A DNA stretch of 64,000 bases, taken from JAWKRB01 sp041389885. Lineage in GTDB: Bacteria > Myxococcota_A > Polyangia > Polyangiales > Ga0077539. The stretch covers positions 1 through 64,000 of the forward strand of contig JAWKRB010000007.1 in NCBI GenBank assembly GCA_041389885.1. Reading direction: 5' to 3'. The notes beneath the pieces are model-generated. The model did no database searches and was not told where the DNA came from. It worked only from the letters and a program-made list of their open reading frames with translations. Positions within the stretch are counted from its first letter, which is position 1. Each line of letters starts with the position of its first letter. The position numbers were made by a program, and so were the translations under genes. Shown piece after piece: positions 1 through 8,086 of this stretch.

Positions 1-420
1 GCGGGCGCCGGTGAGCCGCCCGATGGCGCGGTCGTTCACCATCATCGCCGGCCCCTGGTCGCAGAGCCCGGTGCAGCTCGTCGTGCCGATCGAGACGGCG
101 CCGTCGCGGCTCACCTCGCCCTCGCGCAGGCCGAACGCGTCCAGCATCCGCTGCCGCAGCGCGCGGCTGCCCGCCATCTCGTCGGTGATGTTGTCGCTGA
201 AGAGCACGCGGTAACGCCCGCGATCTTCGGCGTGAAAGAAGGCGTAGAAGCCGACGACGCCCTCGACCTGCGCGCGGGGGAGGCCGAGGCGAGCGGCCAG
301 CGCGGTGATCACCGCGGGCGACACGCGCCCCTCGACCTCCATCACGTCGCGGAGCATCTGCACGAGCCGGGTGGGGTCGCTTCTGTGCTGCGATGTGATC
401 GCGTCGAGGTCCAGCGTCAC
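1..420 (-). CDS. HoxF/NuoE-like 2Fe-2S thioredoxin-fold subunit (partial)
   Basis: The gene enters the window from its GTG start (418-420) and runs off the left edge, so only about the first 140 residues are visible. They match the NuoE/HoxF N-terminal fold: a helical start, the motif GVVGFYAFF, then SCTGLCDQGPAMMVN, which carries two of the Cys ligands of the [2Fe-2S] cluster. The CTGLCDQGP form is closer to HoxF-type diaphorase subunits than to standard NuoE. The role would be electron transfer from NAD(P)H to a flavin/FeS chain. The start lies 64 nt after atpG stops, same strand, so it may be cotranscribed with the N-ATPase. A GAGAGG about 10 nt upstream could be the ribosome site. Whether it continues into a fused FMN/NADH-binding domain cannot be seen. 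Confidence 0.7.
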   Translation of the reverse strand, partial: MTLDLDAITSQHRSDPTRLVQMLRDVMEVEGRVSPAVITALAARLGLPRAQVEGVVGFYAFFHAEDRGRYRVLFSDNITDEMAGSRALRQRMLDAFGLREGEVSRDGAVSIGTTSCTGLCDQGPAMMVNDRAIGRLTGAR

Positions 421-484
421 GCCACGTCTCGCCTCTCGGGGGTATCTCCCCCGCCCACCCGGAGGTCAAGCGCGACGGGGAGCC

Positions 485-1300
485 TCACCGCTGCCTCCCC
501 TGCGCCGCGCGGTGGCCAGAGACCACCTCGAGGATCTCGGCGGTGATCTGCTCCTGCCGCTCGACCCTCCATCGGAGCTCGAGCTCCGCGAGGCGGGCGT
601 CGCACGCGCGCTTCGCCTGCTCCGCGGCCACGACGCGCGCCCTCACCTCAGACCGCAGGGCCTCCAGCACCACCACCGCGAGCCTGCCCGTCACCGCCTC
701 GAAGACCGCGGCGCGCAGCACGTCCGACCAGGGCGAGAGCGTCGACGGCGCGCCGTAGCGGCGCTCTCGCTCCCCGCCCAGGAGCATCACCGGCCGCAGC
801 AGCGCGCCCCCCTCGGCGGGGTAGAACAGCCGCACCGACGGGGGCGCCGCGCGCTGGAGCAGCTGCTCCGCGACCCGCCGCGCGACGGGCTCCGCGTCCT
901 CGGGGGTCACCGCGCCGGGGAGCGCGAAGGCGAGCCGAGCCTGAAGGCTCGCGTCCGACTCGGCGGCCTCGGCGAGGCGGGCACCGACGAGCCCGATGGG
1001 CCCCTCGCGGGGGACCTGCGCGAGCACCTGTCTCGGCATGGCGCCGCACCAGGGCCGCTCGGGACCGATCACCACCGAGATCGTCGCCGCGGGGTGCCCG
1101 CGGGGCGGCCGCGGCGCCCCGGCGAGCGCGTCGACGACCGCGTCGACCTGATCGAGGTACGCGCTGAGCCCCGCCGCGGCCTGCTCCACGAGGGGCTGCT
1201 GGGCCCGCGCGAGGGCCCAGATCGCGCTGACCACCTGCTTGACCGAGTGGACCGCGGTCATGCGGCGCTCGATCTGGATCATGTCGCCGAGGTCATCCAT
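485..1300 (-). CDS. atpG: N-ATPase gamma subunit
   Basis: This is the central-stalk gamma subunit of a rotary F1 ATPase, 271 residues. The N-terminus (MIQIERRMTAVHSVKQVV) and the C-terminal helix ending RQEQITAEILEVVSG are the two helices that form the coiled-coil shaft, and the latter matches the family signature near the C-terminus. It is intact, unlike atpA before it. Its ATG (1298-1300) overlaps the atpA stop (1293-1295), consistent with translational coupling. It is the last gene of the operon, the usual N-ATPase position. The middle of the protein is divergent from standard gamma subunits, as in other N-ATPases. A slightly later Met (MIQIERR) is an alternative start. Confidence 0.85.
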   Translation of the reverse strand: MDDLGDMIQIERRMTAVHSVKQVVSAIWALARAQQPLVEQAAAGLSAYLDQVDAVVDALAGAPRPPRGHPAATISVVIGPERPWCGAMPRQVLAQVPREGPIGLVGARLAEAAESDASLQARLAFALPGAVTPEDAEPVARRVAEQLLQRAAPPSVRLFYPAEGGALLRPVMLLGGERERRYGAPSTLSPWSDVLRAAVFEAVTGRLAVVVLEALRSEVRARVVAAEQAKRACDARLAELELRWRVERQEQITAEILEVVSGHRAAQGRQR

Positions 1301-2826
1301 CGGCGCCTGTCGCGCTCGGGAGCCGCGCGTCGAGGAAGGCGACGGCCGCGCAGAGCAGCGCCTCGCGCTCCTCGCCCGACAGGGTCGCCGCGTCCTCGAC
1401 GCGCCTCGCGAGGGCCGCCTGCTCCCGGCCGAGGTGCCGCGTGAGCTCCTCCGCGATCTCCTGGGTCCTCTCCTCGGGGACGCGCGTGAGGACCTCGGGC
1501 GCCGACGCGAGGACCAGGCGCACCACCTCGTCGAACACGCCGAGGGGCTCCAGCCTCGGCGCCCGCAGGAAGCGCGAACGCGCCCGCCCGAGCTCGAGCC
1601 GGCGCAGCGTCGACGCCCCGAGCCTCGTGCCCAGCCGCGAGAAGGCCTCGAGCTCGAGGAACGACGCGTAGTCCCAGGCGCATTCGGCCCGCGAGCTCCT
1701 TGAACGCCTGCGGCTGCGCCTTCGCGCCCACGCGGCTCACCGAGAGCCCGGCGTCGATCGCCGGCCGCTGCCCCGACGCGAAGAGCGTGGCCGACAGCAC
1801 CAGCTGACCGTCGGTGATCGAGATGAGGTTCGTCGGGATGACTGCGCCGTCAGCCTCCCCCTCGAGGGACGCGATCGGCAGCGCCGTCACCGATCCCCCG
1901 CCGAGCTCCTCCGAGAGCTGCGCCGCCCGCTCGAGCAGCCGCGCGTGGAGGTAGAAGACATCGCCGGGGTAGGCCTCTCGGCCCGGCGAACGCCGCAGCA
2001 GCAGCGACAGCTCCCGCCACGCCACGGCGTGCGCGGTGAGCTCGTCGTAGACCACCAGCGCGTGCTCGCCGCGCCGCGCGAAGTACTCCGACACCGCCGC
2101 GCCGGCGTAGGGCGCGAGGTAGCGTAGGCCGGGCTCTGGTCCTCGAAGGCCGCGACGACCACCCACCTGCCGCCGGCGCGGCGCAGCGCCTCGACGACCT
2201 GCCACACCTCCGCGCGGCGGCGGCCGATGGCCACCCACACCCCGACGACCCCCGTCTTCGCCTGCCGGATCATCACGTCAAGCGCGAGCGAGGTCTTGCC
2301 CGTCCCGTCGTCGCCCAGGATGAGCTCCCGCTGCCCGCGGCCGATCGCGAACATCGCGTCGACGGCGAGCACGCCGGTGTAGAGCGGCAGGTGCACGTGG
2401 GCGCGCTCGAAGATCGCAGGCGCCTTCCGCTCCAGGGCATCGCCTCGACGCTGCCCGCCAGGGGGCGCCGTCGAGGGGGTGCCCAGCGGATCGACCACGC
2501 TGTCCGAGCAGGCAGGGCCCGACGCCGATCGACGCCGCCTCCCCAGTGGCGCGCACGCGGCCGCCCACCCCGACGCCCTCGGGCGCGTCGAGCGCGACGG
2601 CGTCGATGCCGTGGGGCGCGAGCGAGAGCGCGAGGGCCCGCCCGCTCTCCGACCCTCAGCACCTCCTCGGCGCGGGCGTCGGGGAGGCCGCGGATGCGCA
2701 AGATCCCGTCGCCCATCGCCTCGACGCGGCCTTCCTCCCGCGCGCGCACCGAGGCTCCCACCTCGCGGGTGGCGCGGTCGAGCGCGTCTCCACGCGTCGC
2801 AGCGTCGGTTCGACCCCGAGCGTCAC
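1293..2826 (-). CDS. atpA: N-ATPase alpha subunit, interrupted by several frameshifts
   Basis: Alpha subunit of an F-type ATPase, about 512 codons if repaired. It starts at GTG 2824-2826, which overlaps the atpF stop as GTGA. Family segments appear in successive frames: GDGILRIRGLPDARAEEVL, the P-loop GDDGTGKTS, AFEDQSPAYA near 2130-2150, VVYDELTAHAVAWRELSLLL, the conserved PTNLISITDGQ and LSVSRVGAKAQ, and the helical C-terminus ending SATGADG. Frame changes are needed near 2788, 2650, 2500-2520, 2140 and 1690. No single reading frame encodes the whole protein. The good conservation between breaks and frequent G/C runs suggest sequence error, but real decay cannot be excluded. Alpha P-loops bind nucleotide but are non-catalytic. 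Confidence 0.8.
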
Positions 2827-3562
2827 GACGGCTCCGCGAGGAGCGCCTTCGCCCTCGCCCGCAGCGCGTCGAGCTCGCCGGCCAGGCTCGCGTCGAGCAC
2901 GCGGTGCCCGAAGCGCACCACGAGCCCCGCGCCGAGGAGGATCCTCCGTCTGCGACACCGCGACGCCCGCGCCGAGCGCGCGCTCCAGCGCCGAGTCGAG
3001 CGATCGGACGCGCTCGTCAGAGGGGGCTGCGCCCAGCTCACCTCGACCTCGCGCGCCCCGCCGCCCTCGAGGTGCGCGCGCCAGGCGTCGGCCTTCCGGC
3101 TGAGCTCCCTCGAGCCGAGGGCGAGCACGCGGGTGAGCTCCTCGCGCGAGGCTCGAGAGCATCTTCCCGCGATGCGGGTCGCGTGCTCCACGGCGAGCTC
3201 GCGCACGGCCGCCTCTACTGGCGTCGTGCTCGGCGTCGATGACCCGCTGCGCCCGCGCGCGCTCCGCCGAGGCGTCGTCCTCGCCTCCCTGAGAATTCGC
3301 GCGCGCTCCTCGGCGGCGGCCACCCGGCGTCGCGCGGGCGCTCTGCCGAAGCTCGTCGAGGCCCGCGCGCGCCCTCCATGTCGGCCTTGAGCGCCGTCGC
3401 CCGGCCTCGCGCCTCGCCGCCTGGCCTCGCGCGCCGCGAGCCTCGGCCTGACGGCGCGCGACGCCCCCTTGAGCGAGCCGGTACACCACGCGCTGGAGCA
3501 GCGCGAGCAGCACCACGAAGTTGACGAGCTCGGAAGGCGAAGGTGGTGAGGTTGAACCGCAT
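2823..3562 (-). CDS. atpF: N-ATPase b-type stator subunit with delta-like C-terminus, frameshifted
   Basis: Peripheral-stalk subunit, about 246 residues if repaired. N-ATPase operons lack a separate delta (atpH) gene and have a long b subunit, and that fits here. The N-terminus (MRFNLTTFAF, then VVLLALLQRVVY in another frame) is the membrane anchor. The middle is an Arg/Glu/Ala-rich coiled coil. The C-terminus (VVRFGHRVLDASLAGEL) resembles the delta-subunit end that contacts F1. Three frames are used, with changes near 3515 and 3320, so the gene is not continuous as given. The ATG (3560-3562) is 6 nt after atpE; the TGA (2823-2825) overlaps the atpA GTG. Confidence 0.75.
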
Positions 3563-3568
3563 GCGCCC

Positions 3569-3822
3569 TCAGGGGATCAGAGGGTTCGCGAAGAGCAGGA
3601 TCAGCGACACCACGAGGCAGTAGATCGCCGTCGACTCGACCATCGCGAGGCCGACGAAGAGCGTGCGGGTGATGGTCGACGCGGCCTCGGGCTGCCGCGC
3701 GATGGCGTCGAGGGCCTGGGCGACCGCGCGACCCTGACCGAGCGCGGGCCGACCGAGCCCAGGGCGATGGTGAGGCCCGCGGTGACGACGCTGATCAGGG
3801 CGATCCAGTCTCTGGGTGTCAT
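3569..3822 (-). CDS. atpE: N-ATPase c subunit (Na+-binding type), one frameshift
   Basis: Membrane rotor subunit, 84 residues after repair: two transmembrane helices joined by the polar loop ARQPEA. The ion-binding residues of Na+-type c rings are visible: Gln in GQG of helix 1, and Glu-Ser-Thr-x-x-Tyr (ESTAIY) in helix 2. These equal Q32, E65, S66, T67 and Y70 of the Ilyobacter tartaricus c subunit, so Na+ coupling is predicted. The first part (MTPRDWIALISVV) and the rest lie in different frames. One missing G near 3752, in the Gly-Pro-Ala-Leu-Gly stretch, would join them. The ATG overlaps the atpB stop as ATGA. Confidence 0.85.
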
Positions 3823-4494
3823 GGAGCGACTCTCTTGTTCGAATCGGGCGCCGCGCTCGGGCGCGCCACCGTGGCCAGGAGCTGACGGCGAAGACGAGCG
3901 TGAGCACGCCGAAGATGTAGGCCTGCACGACGCCCGAGCACGCCCATCGGGCAGGGGCACGGGCACGAGCAGGCCGGCGAGGTAGAGCCCGATGGCCGCG
4001 ATGAGCGTGCCAGAGAGCATGTTCCCGAAGAGCCGCAGCGCGAGCGCGAGGGTGCGGCTGAGCTCGCCGAGGAGGTTGAAGGGCAAGAGGATCGGGCTGG
4101 GCTGCACGTACGCGCGGAGGTACGCGAAGCCCTGTCGCTGGAAGGCGAAGACGTGCCCCGCGACGAACGACACGAGCGCGAGCGCGGCGGTGACCGAGAG
4201 GTCGCGCGTCGGGCTCGCCATGCGGGGGATCGCCCCGAGGAGGTTGGCGGCGCCGATGAAGAGCCACTGCGTCAGCACGAGCGGGACGAGCGCGCTCACG
4301 TCGGCCGTGGACAGCCCGGTGACGGCTCCCTCGAGGTACTCGTAGGCGATCTCGGCGAGGGCGCGGCCGCGGGCGGAGCGCAGCAGCGCGACGCCGCCGA
4401 CCAGCAGCAGGAGCGAGAGCAGGAGCGACGAGGTCACGCTGTCGGTGACGACGAGGGGCCCGAGCTGAAACAGCGTGACGGGGAAGGGATTCAC
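3819..4494 (-). CDS. atpB: N-ATPase a subunit, frameshifted in its C-terminal third
   Basis: Membrane stator subunit that forms the ion half-channels against the c ring, about 225 residues, 5-6 transmembrane helices. The essential Arg is in ALRLFGNM (equivalent to E. coli R210). LTQWLFIGAANLLG and VQPSPILLPFNLLGE are typical helix segments. The start is GTG 4492-4494, overlapping the atpR stop as GTGA. After PVPLP (near 3955) the frame shifts to GVVQAYIFGVLTLVFAVSS. A second shift near 3885 gives the ending NKRVAP and a TGA that overlaps the atpE start. Both breaks look like single-base losses. Confidence 0.85.
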
Positions 4495-4754
4495 GGCCGC
4501 TGCCTCCTCTGTGACGCGAAGAGGAGCGCGCGCGCGGCGAGGATCCCCACGGGGCTCAGCCAGGCCGCCACGGGGGCGACCCTCGCGGCGAGGAGCACGG
4601 CCGCGGCGATGGGCAGGAGCGCGAGCGGCATCGTGACGACGACCAGCGAGGGGTGCGCGCCGACGATGAGCGACGCGCGCCAGCGGGTGATCGCGAGGTG
4701 CAGCGCGCCGCCCGCGAGCCCGAGCGCGACGCCGATGGCGCCCCAGAGGATCAC
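4491..4754 (-). CDS. atpR: N-ATPase accessory protein AtpR
   Basis: Small membrane protein of 87 residues with three hydrophobic segments (WGAIGVALGLAGGALHL, SLVVVTMPLALLPIAAAVLL and the C-terminal WLSPVGILAARALLF). It is recognised mostly from its place: N-ATPase operons carry atpQ and atpR between atpC and atpB. AtpR-type proteins are thought to help c-ring or a-subunit assembly, but the exact role is not settled. The start is GTG 4752-4754, overlapping the atpQ stop as GTGA, and the stop overlaps the atpB GTG the same way. Confidence 0.75.
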   Translation of the reverse strand: MILWGAIGVALGLAGGALHLAITRWRASLIVGAHPSLVVVTMPLALLPIAAAVLLAARVAPVAAWLSPVGILAARALLFASQRRQRP

Positions 4755-5038
4755 GGCGCCTCCTCGTCGTTGAGCCCGCGCCGGAGCTGCCTCCACGCGC
4801 CGTAGCCGCCCGCCGCGAGGCCCACGAGCAGCCCCACCCACACCGGGGCGTGGTCCGAGCGCCCGTGGGCGACCAGGCGGCCGAGGGCGACGCCGCCCAC
4901 GAGCGGGAGCACGAAGACCCAGCCCAGCGCGCCCACGTGCCCGAGGTGCTGCCAGAGCGTGGGGCGACGACGACGCGCCTCGGCGAGGCGCGCCGCCTTC
5001 TTCTCCACCTCCGCGAGGTCGCGCGCCCGCTCGGTCAT
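4751..5038 (-). CDS. atpQ: N-ATPase accessory protein AtpQ (AtpI-like)
   Basis: Protein of 95 residues with a charged N-terminal helix (RARDLAEVEKKAARLAEARRR) and two transmembrane helices (LGWVFVLPLVGGVALGRLV, WVGLLVGLAAGGYGAW). This is the layout of AtpI/AtpQ proteins, which are linked to c-ring assembly or Mg2+ supply in F-ATPases; the function here is inferred from family and position. The chosen ATG (5036-5038) overlaps the atpC stop as ATGA. A longer open frame extends upstream but would overlap atpC fully and is not used. Confidence 0.75.
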   Translation of the reverse strand: MTERARDLAEVEKKAARLAEARRRRPTLWQHLGHVGALGWVFVLPLVGGVALGRLVAHGRSDHAPVWVGLLVGLAAGGYGAWRQLRRGLNDEEAP

Positions 5039-5427
5039 GCGCGCAGCTCCGTGACCATGCGCCGCAGCGCCTCGCGGGCCAGGCGGTGCACGGCGTCGCG
5101 CTGCATCTCCGCGCGCTCCCCGCGCCGGGTGAGCTGGGCCTGGAGCATCGGCGCGACGAGCTCGAGCGAGCGGGCAGAGACCGCCTCCCGCGCGGTGACG
5201 TGGCACTCGCCCCCCTCGTGTCGCAGCAGGGCCCCCGCGAGGGCGACGAAGCCCTCCCCCTGGGCGTCGCGGTAGAGCAGCAGGCCCGGCGGGAGCACGG
5301 CGACCACGGACTCGCGGCCGGGCAGAATGCCGAACCAGCCGCTGAGGTCCTCGGCGCGCACAGCGAGCACGCTCTGGTCGACCAGGAGCCCGCTGGGCGT
5401 GTGCACCTTCAGGGTGAGCGCGCTCAC
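5035..5427 (-). CDS. atpC: N-ATPase epsilon subunit
   Basis: Epsilon subunit of F1, 130 residues. The N-terminal beta-sandwich is visible (LTLKVHTPSGLLVDQSV, GWFGILPGRESVVAVLPPG), followed by a helical C-terminus rich in Arg and Ala (REALRRMVTELRA). It connects the rotor to gamma and can inhibit ATP hydrolysis in some enzymes. The start is GTG 5425-5427, overlapping the atpD stop as GTGA. In N-ATPase operons atpC directly follows atpD, as here. It is intact, with no frameshift. Confidence 0.85.
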   Translation of the reverse strand: MSALTLKVHTPSGLLVDQSVLAVRAEDLSGWFGILPGRESVVAVLPPGLLLYRDAQGEGFVALAGALLRHEGGECHVTAREAVSARSLELVAPMLQAQLTRRGERAEMQRDAVHRLAREALRRMVTELRA

Positions 5428-6803
5428 GTCGCCCCCTCGCCGAGCGCGCCGGGGAACGCGCCCACCATGTAGAGCCGCCCCTCGTCCCACGCGTCGGCCT
5501 CGCCGTTGAAGATCCGCTCGCAGCCGTCGAGGGTCGCCTCGAGGGGCACCCGCTCGCCGGGGCGGCCCGTGAACGCCTCGGAGACCACGAAGGGCTGCGT
5601 GAGAAACCGCTCGATGCGCCGCGACCGACGGACCAGCAGGCGGTCCTGCGCCGAGAGCTCCTCGACGCCGAGCATCGCGATCACGTCCTGCAGCTCGCGG
5701 TAGCGCGAGAGCGAGCGACGCACCTCGTCGGCGACCCTGAAGTGACGCGGTCCGACCACCTTGGGGTCGAGGAGGCGCGACTGCGACTGCAGCGGGTCCA
5801 CGGCGGGGTAGAGCCCCGCCGCCGCCATGCCGCGCGACAGGATCACCCGCGCGTCGAGGTGCGCCATCACCGCCGAGGCCGCCGGGTCGCTCAGGTCGTC
5901 CGCGGGCACGAACACGGCCTGAACCGACGTGATCGCGCCGTCGACCGTCGACGCGATGCGCTCCTCGACCTCGGCGAGCTCGGTGGTGAGCGTGGGCTGA
6001 TACCCGACGCGAGACGGAAAGCGCCCGAGCAGGGCCGAGGTCTCCATCCCCGCCTGCAGAAAGCGAAACACGTTGTCGACCAGCAGCAGCGAGTCTCGAT
6101 GGAGCGCGTCGCGAACGTGCTCGCAGAGCGTGAGCGCCGCGTGGGGCACCCGCAGCCGCGCGCCGGGCGCGGCGTCCATCTGCCCGAAGATCATCGCCGT
6201 GCGGGCCATGAGCCCGGAGCGGCTGAAGTCGCGCCACAGCTCGTGGCCCTCACGAATGCGCTCGCCGACGCCGGCGAACACCGCGAGGCCGCCGTGCAGG
6301 TCCGCGACGGAGCTCACGAGCTCCATCAGGAGGATGGTCTTTCCCACACCCGCGCCGCCGAAGAGCCCGGTCTTTCCGCCTCGGGCGAAGGGGCACAGGA
6401 GGTCGAGCACCTTGAGCCCCGTCCAGAGCGGCTCGAGCGTGGCGCGGTGTCGGCTGAGCGCGGGCGGGGGCCGGTGAATCGGGAGGCGAAGCGCCGTCAC
6501 CGGCGCGGGGAGACCGTCGAGGGGCTGCCCGAGGCAGTCGACCACCCGCCCCAGCATCTCCTCACCCACGGGAAAGGTGAGCGGCGCCCCCGTCGACGAG
6601 ACCTCGAGACCTCGGCGCAATCCGCGCGTGGCGCCGAGGCACAACGTGCGCACCGTGCGCGGACCGAGATGCGCCTGCACCTCGAGCGGTCGGCCGCTCT
6701 CGTCCTCCACGCGCAGCGCCTCGCGCACCGAGGGCATCCTCGCGCGCTCAAGACACTGAACATCGACCACCGAGCCGTGGACTGCGTGGATGTGCCCCAA
6801 CAT
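5424..6803 (-). CDS. atpD: N-ATPase beta (catalytic) subunit
   Basis: Catalytic beta subunit, 459 residues, intact. The P-loop GGAGVGKT lies near residue 155, the catalytic Glu is in GVGERIREG, Walker B is LLLVDNVFRFLQAG, and the conserved GYQPTLTTELAEVEERI and AVDPLQSQSRLLDP segments follow. The ATG at 6801-6803 gives MLGHIHAVHGSVVDVQC, which aligns with the normal beta N-terminus; a longer frame to 6881 adds a sequence with no family match. It is the first gene of the operon, so the promoter should lie in 6804-7075, where two palindromic repeats sit. Confidence 0.92.
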   Translation of the reverse strand: MLGHIHAVHGSVVDVQCLERARMPSVREALRVEDESGRPLEVQAHLGPRTVRTLCLGATRGLRRGLEVSSTGAPLTFPVGEEMLGRVVDCLGQPLDGLPAPVTALRLPIHRPPPALSRHRATLEPLWTGLKVLDLLCPFARGGKTGLFGGAGVGKTILLMELVSSVADLHGGLAVFAGVGERIREGHELWRDFSRSGLMARTAMIFGQMDAAPGARLRVPHAALTLCEHVRDALHRDSLLLVDNVFRFLQAGMETSALLGRFPSRVGYQPTLTTELAEVEERIASTVDGAITSVQAVFVPADDLSDPAASAVMAHLDARVILSRGMAAAGLYPAVDPLQSQSRLLDPKVVGPRHFRVADEVRRSLSRYRELQDVIAMLGVEELSAQDRLLVRRSRRIERFLTQPFVVSEAFTGRPGERVPLEATLDGCERIFNGEADAWDEGRLYMVGAFPGALGEGAT

Positions 6804-6930
6804 GCTTCGCCCTCGATGTCTGCAAGGGGCAGACCGCGCGGCGCGCGAGCTCGGGGCTCCAGGGCGAGCGCATCTATTCATCGTTGGCCTTCGTGCATGG
6901 GTCGCGCTCGCGAGCGTGCTCGCCCTGGGC

Positions 6931-6985
6931 GTGTCGGTTCAAGGCGACACCTCACCGCCGTGTCGGTTCAAAGCGACACCTCGCC
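6931..6985. repeat. Two tandem palindromic units between divergent genes
   Basis: Two 26-bp units (6931-6956 and 6960-6985) differ at two positions. Each holds the inverted repeat GTGTCG...CGACAC around an 8-nt centre containing GTTCAA. Unit spacing is 29 bp. They lie in the gap between atpD (leftward) and the deacetylase gene (rightward), so they could be operators for either, or a REP-like genomic repeat. Nothing else in this 272-bp gap looks like a gene. Confidence 0.6.
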
Positions 6986-7075
6986 GAAGCGCCTTGGTCG
7001 CAGGCGAATCTCTCCGCACATCCCTTCGAGCGGGCACCGCTTGACGGGTTCGGGGGTCACAACAAGGTTCGCGCG

Positions 7076-8086
7076 ATGGGCGAGGCGCGACGAGAACAAC
7101 CCGTGTTCCTCTTCGTGGTGGACACCGAGGGCGACAACGAGTGGACCCGGCACCGGCGCCTGCCGCCGCTGCGAAATCTCCAGGCCCTGCCGAGGTTTCA
7201 GTCGCTCTGCGACCGCTACGGCGTGCGGCCGACCTACGTGGTGACGTGGTCGATCACCCAGTGCGACGAGGCGGTCTCGATGCTCCGCGCGTGGGAGCGC
7301 GACGGGCGGTGCGAGATCGGCGCCCACCTTCACCCCTGGACGACGCCGCCCTGGAGCCGCCTCGACGACTCCCCGGCCTTCCCGTCGGAGCTCGACACGG
7401 AGGTCCTGGCGGCCAAGCTCCGCGCGCTCACCGAGGCGATCACGGAGCGCTTCGGTCGCGCGCCCACGTCGTACCGCGCGGGTCGCTACGGCGCCGACGG
7501 CCGCACCGCGCGGCTCCTCGGCGAGCTGGGGTACACCTGCGACTCGTCGGTGACTCCGCTCGTCTCGTGGAAGGGGTGCCCCGGCCTCCGCGAGGGCCCG
7601 GGCGGCCCCGATTTCTCACGCGCGCCCCTCGACCCGTACTTCCCCTCCGTCGACGACCTCTCGCGCGAGGGAGAGCTCTCCCTCGTCGAGATCCCGATCA
7701 GCATCGTCGACCAGGACCGCCTCCCCTTCGGCTTCGGCGACCGCCTCGCGGCCCGACACGAGGCGTGCCTCCTGCGTCGCGCGGCGTCATGGCTGAAGCT
7801 CCGGCGGCGGATGTGGCTGCGCCCCACGCTGGAGGGTCACGCCGACATGGTCGCGGCCTGCGAGGTGATCCGCGCGCGGGGCGGGCGTCACTTCAACATG
7901 ATGATCCACTCGAGCGAGCTGTACCCGAACACCAGCCCGTATTTCGAGAGCCAGCGCGACATCGACGGGCTCTTCGACCGCATGGACCGATGCCTCGACG
8001 CGATCTCACGCAGGTACCAACCCGAGCCGCTCACGCTCACCGAGGCGGCCCACCGACTCCGCGCACAGAGAGGGCTCGCCGCATGA
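7076..8086 (+). CDS. Polysaccharide deacetylase-family (WalW-like) protein
   Basis: Protein of 336 residues resembling WalW-type members of the NodB/polysaccharide deacetylase superfamily. Visible motifs are the first strand LFVVDTEGDNEW with acidic residues, EIGAHLHPW (metal-binding His pair), SYRAGRYGADGRTARLLGELGY and CDSSVTP, and HFNMMIHSSEL near the C-terminus. Such enzymes remove acetyl groups from sugars in surface polysaccharides or glycopeptides; the substrate is unknown. The ATG at 7076 was chosen because homology starts just after it (EQPVFLFVVDTEG); an open frame extends further upstream across the palindromic repeats. Its stop overlaps the next start as ATGA, so the two genes are an operon. 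Confidence 0.75.
   Translation: MGEARREQPVFLFVVDTEGDNEWTRHRRLPPLRNLQALPRFQSLCDRYGVRPTYVVTWSITQCDEAVSMLRAWERDGRCEIGAHLHPWTTPPWSRLDDSPAFPSELDTEVLAAKLRALTEAITERFGRAPTSYRAGRYGADGRTARLLGELGYTCDSSVTPLVSWKGCPGLREGPGGPDFSRAPLDPYFPSVDDLSREGELSLVEIPISIVDQDRLPFGFGDRLAARHEACLLRRAASWLKLRRRMWLRPTLEGHADMVAACEVIRARGGRHFNMMIHSSELYPNTSPYFESQRDIDGLFDRMDRCLDAISRRYQPEPLTLTEAAHRLRAQRGLAA

Noticed and set aside
6884..7075. N-terminal extension of the deacetylase gene
   Set aside because: The extension runs through the palindromic repeats, with family homology beginning only after ATG 7076.
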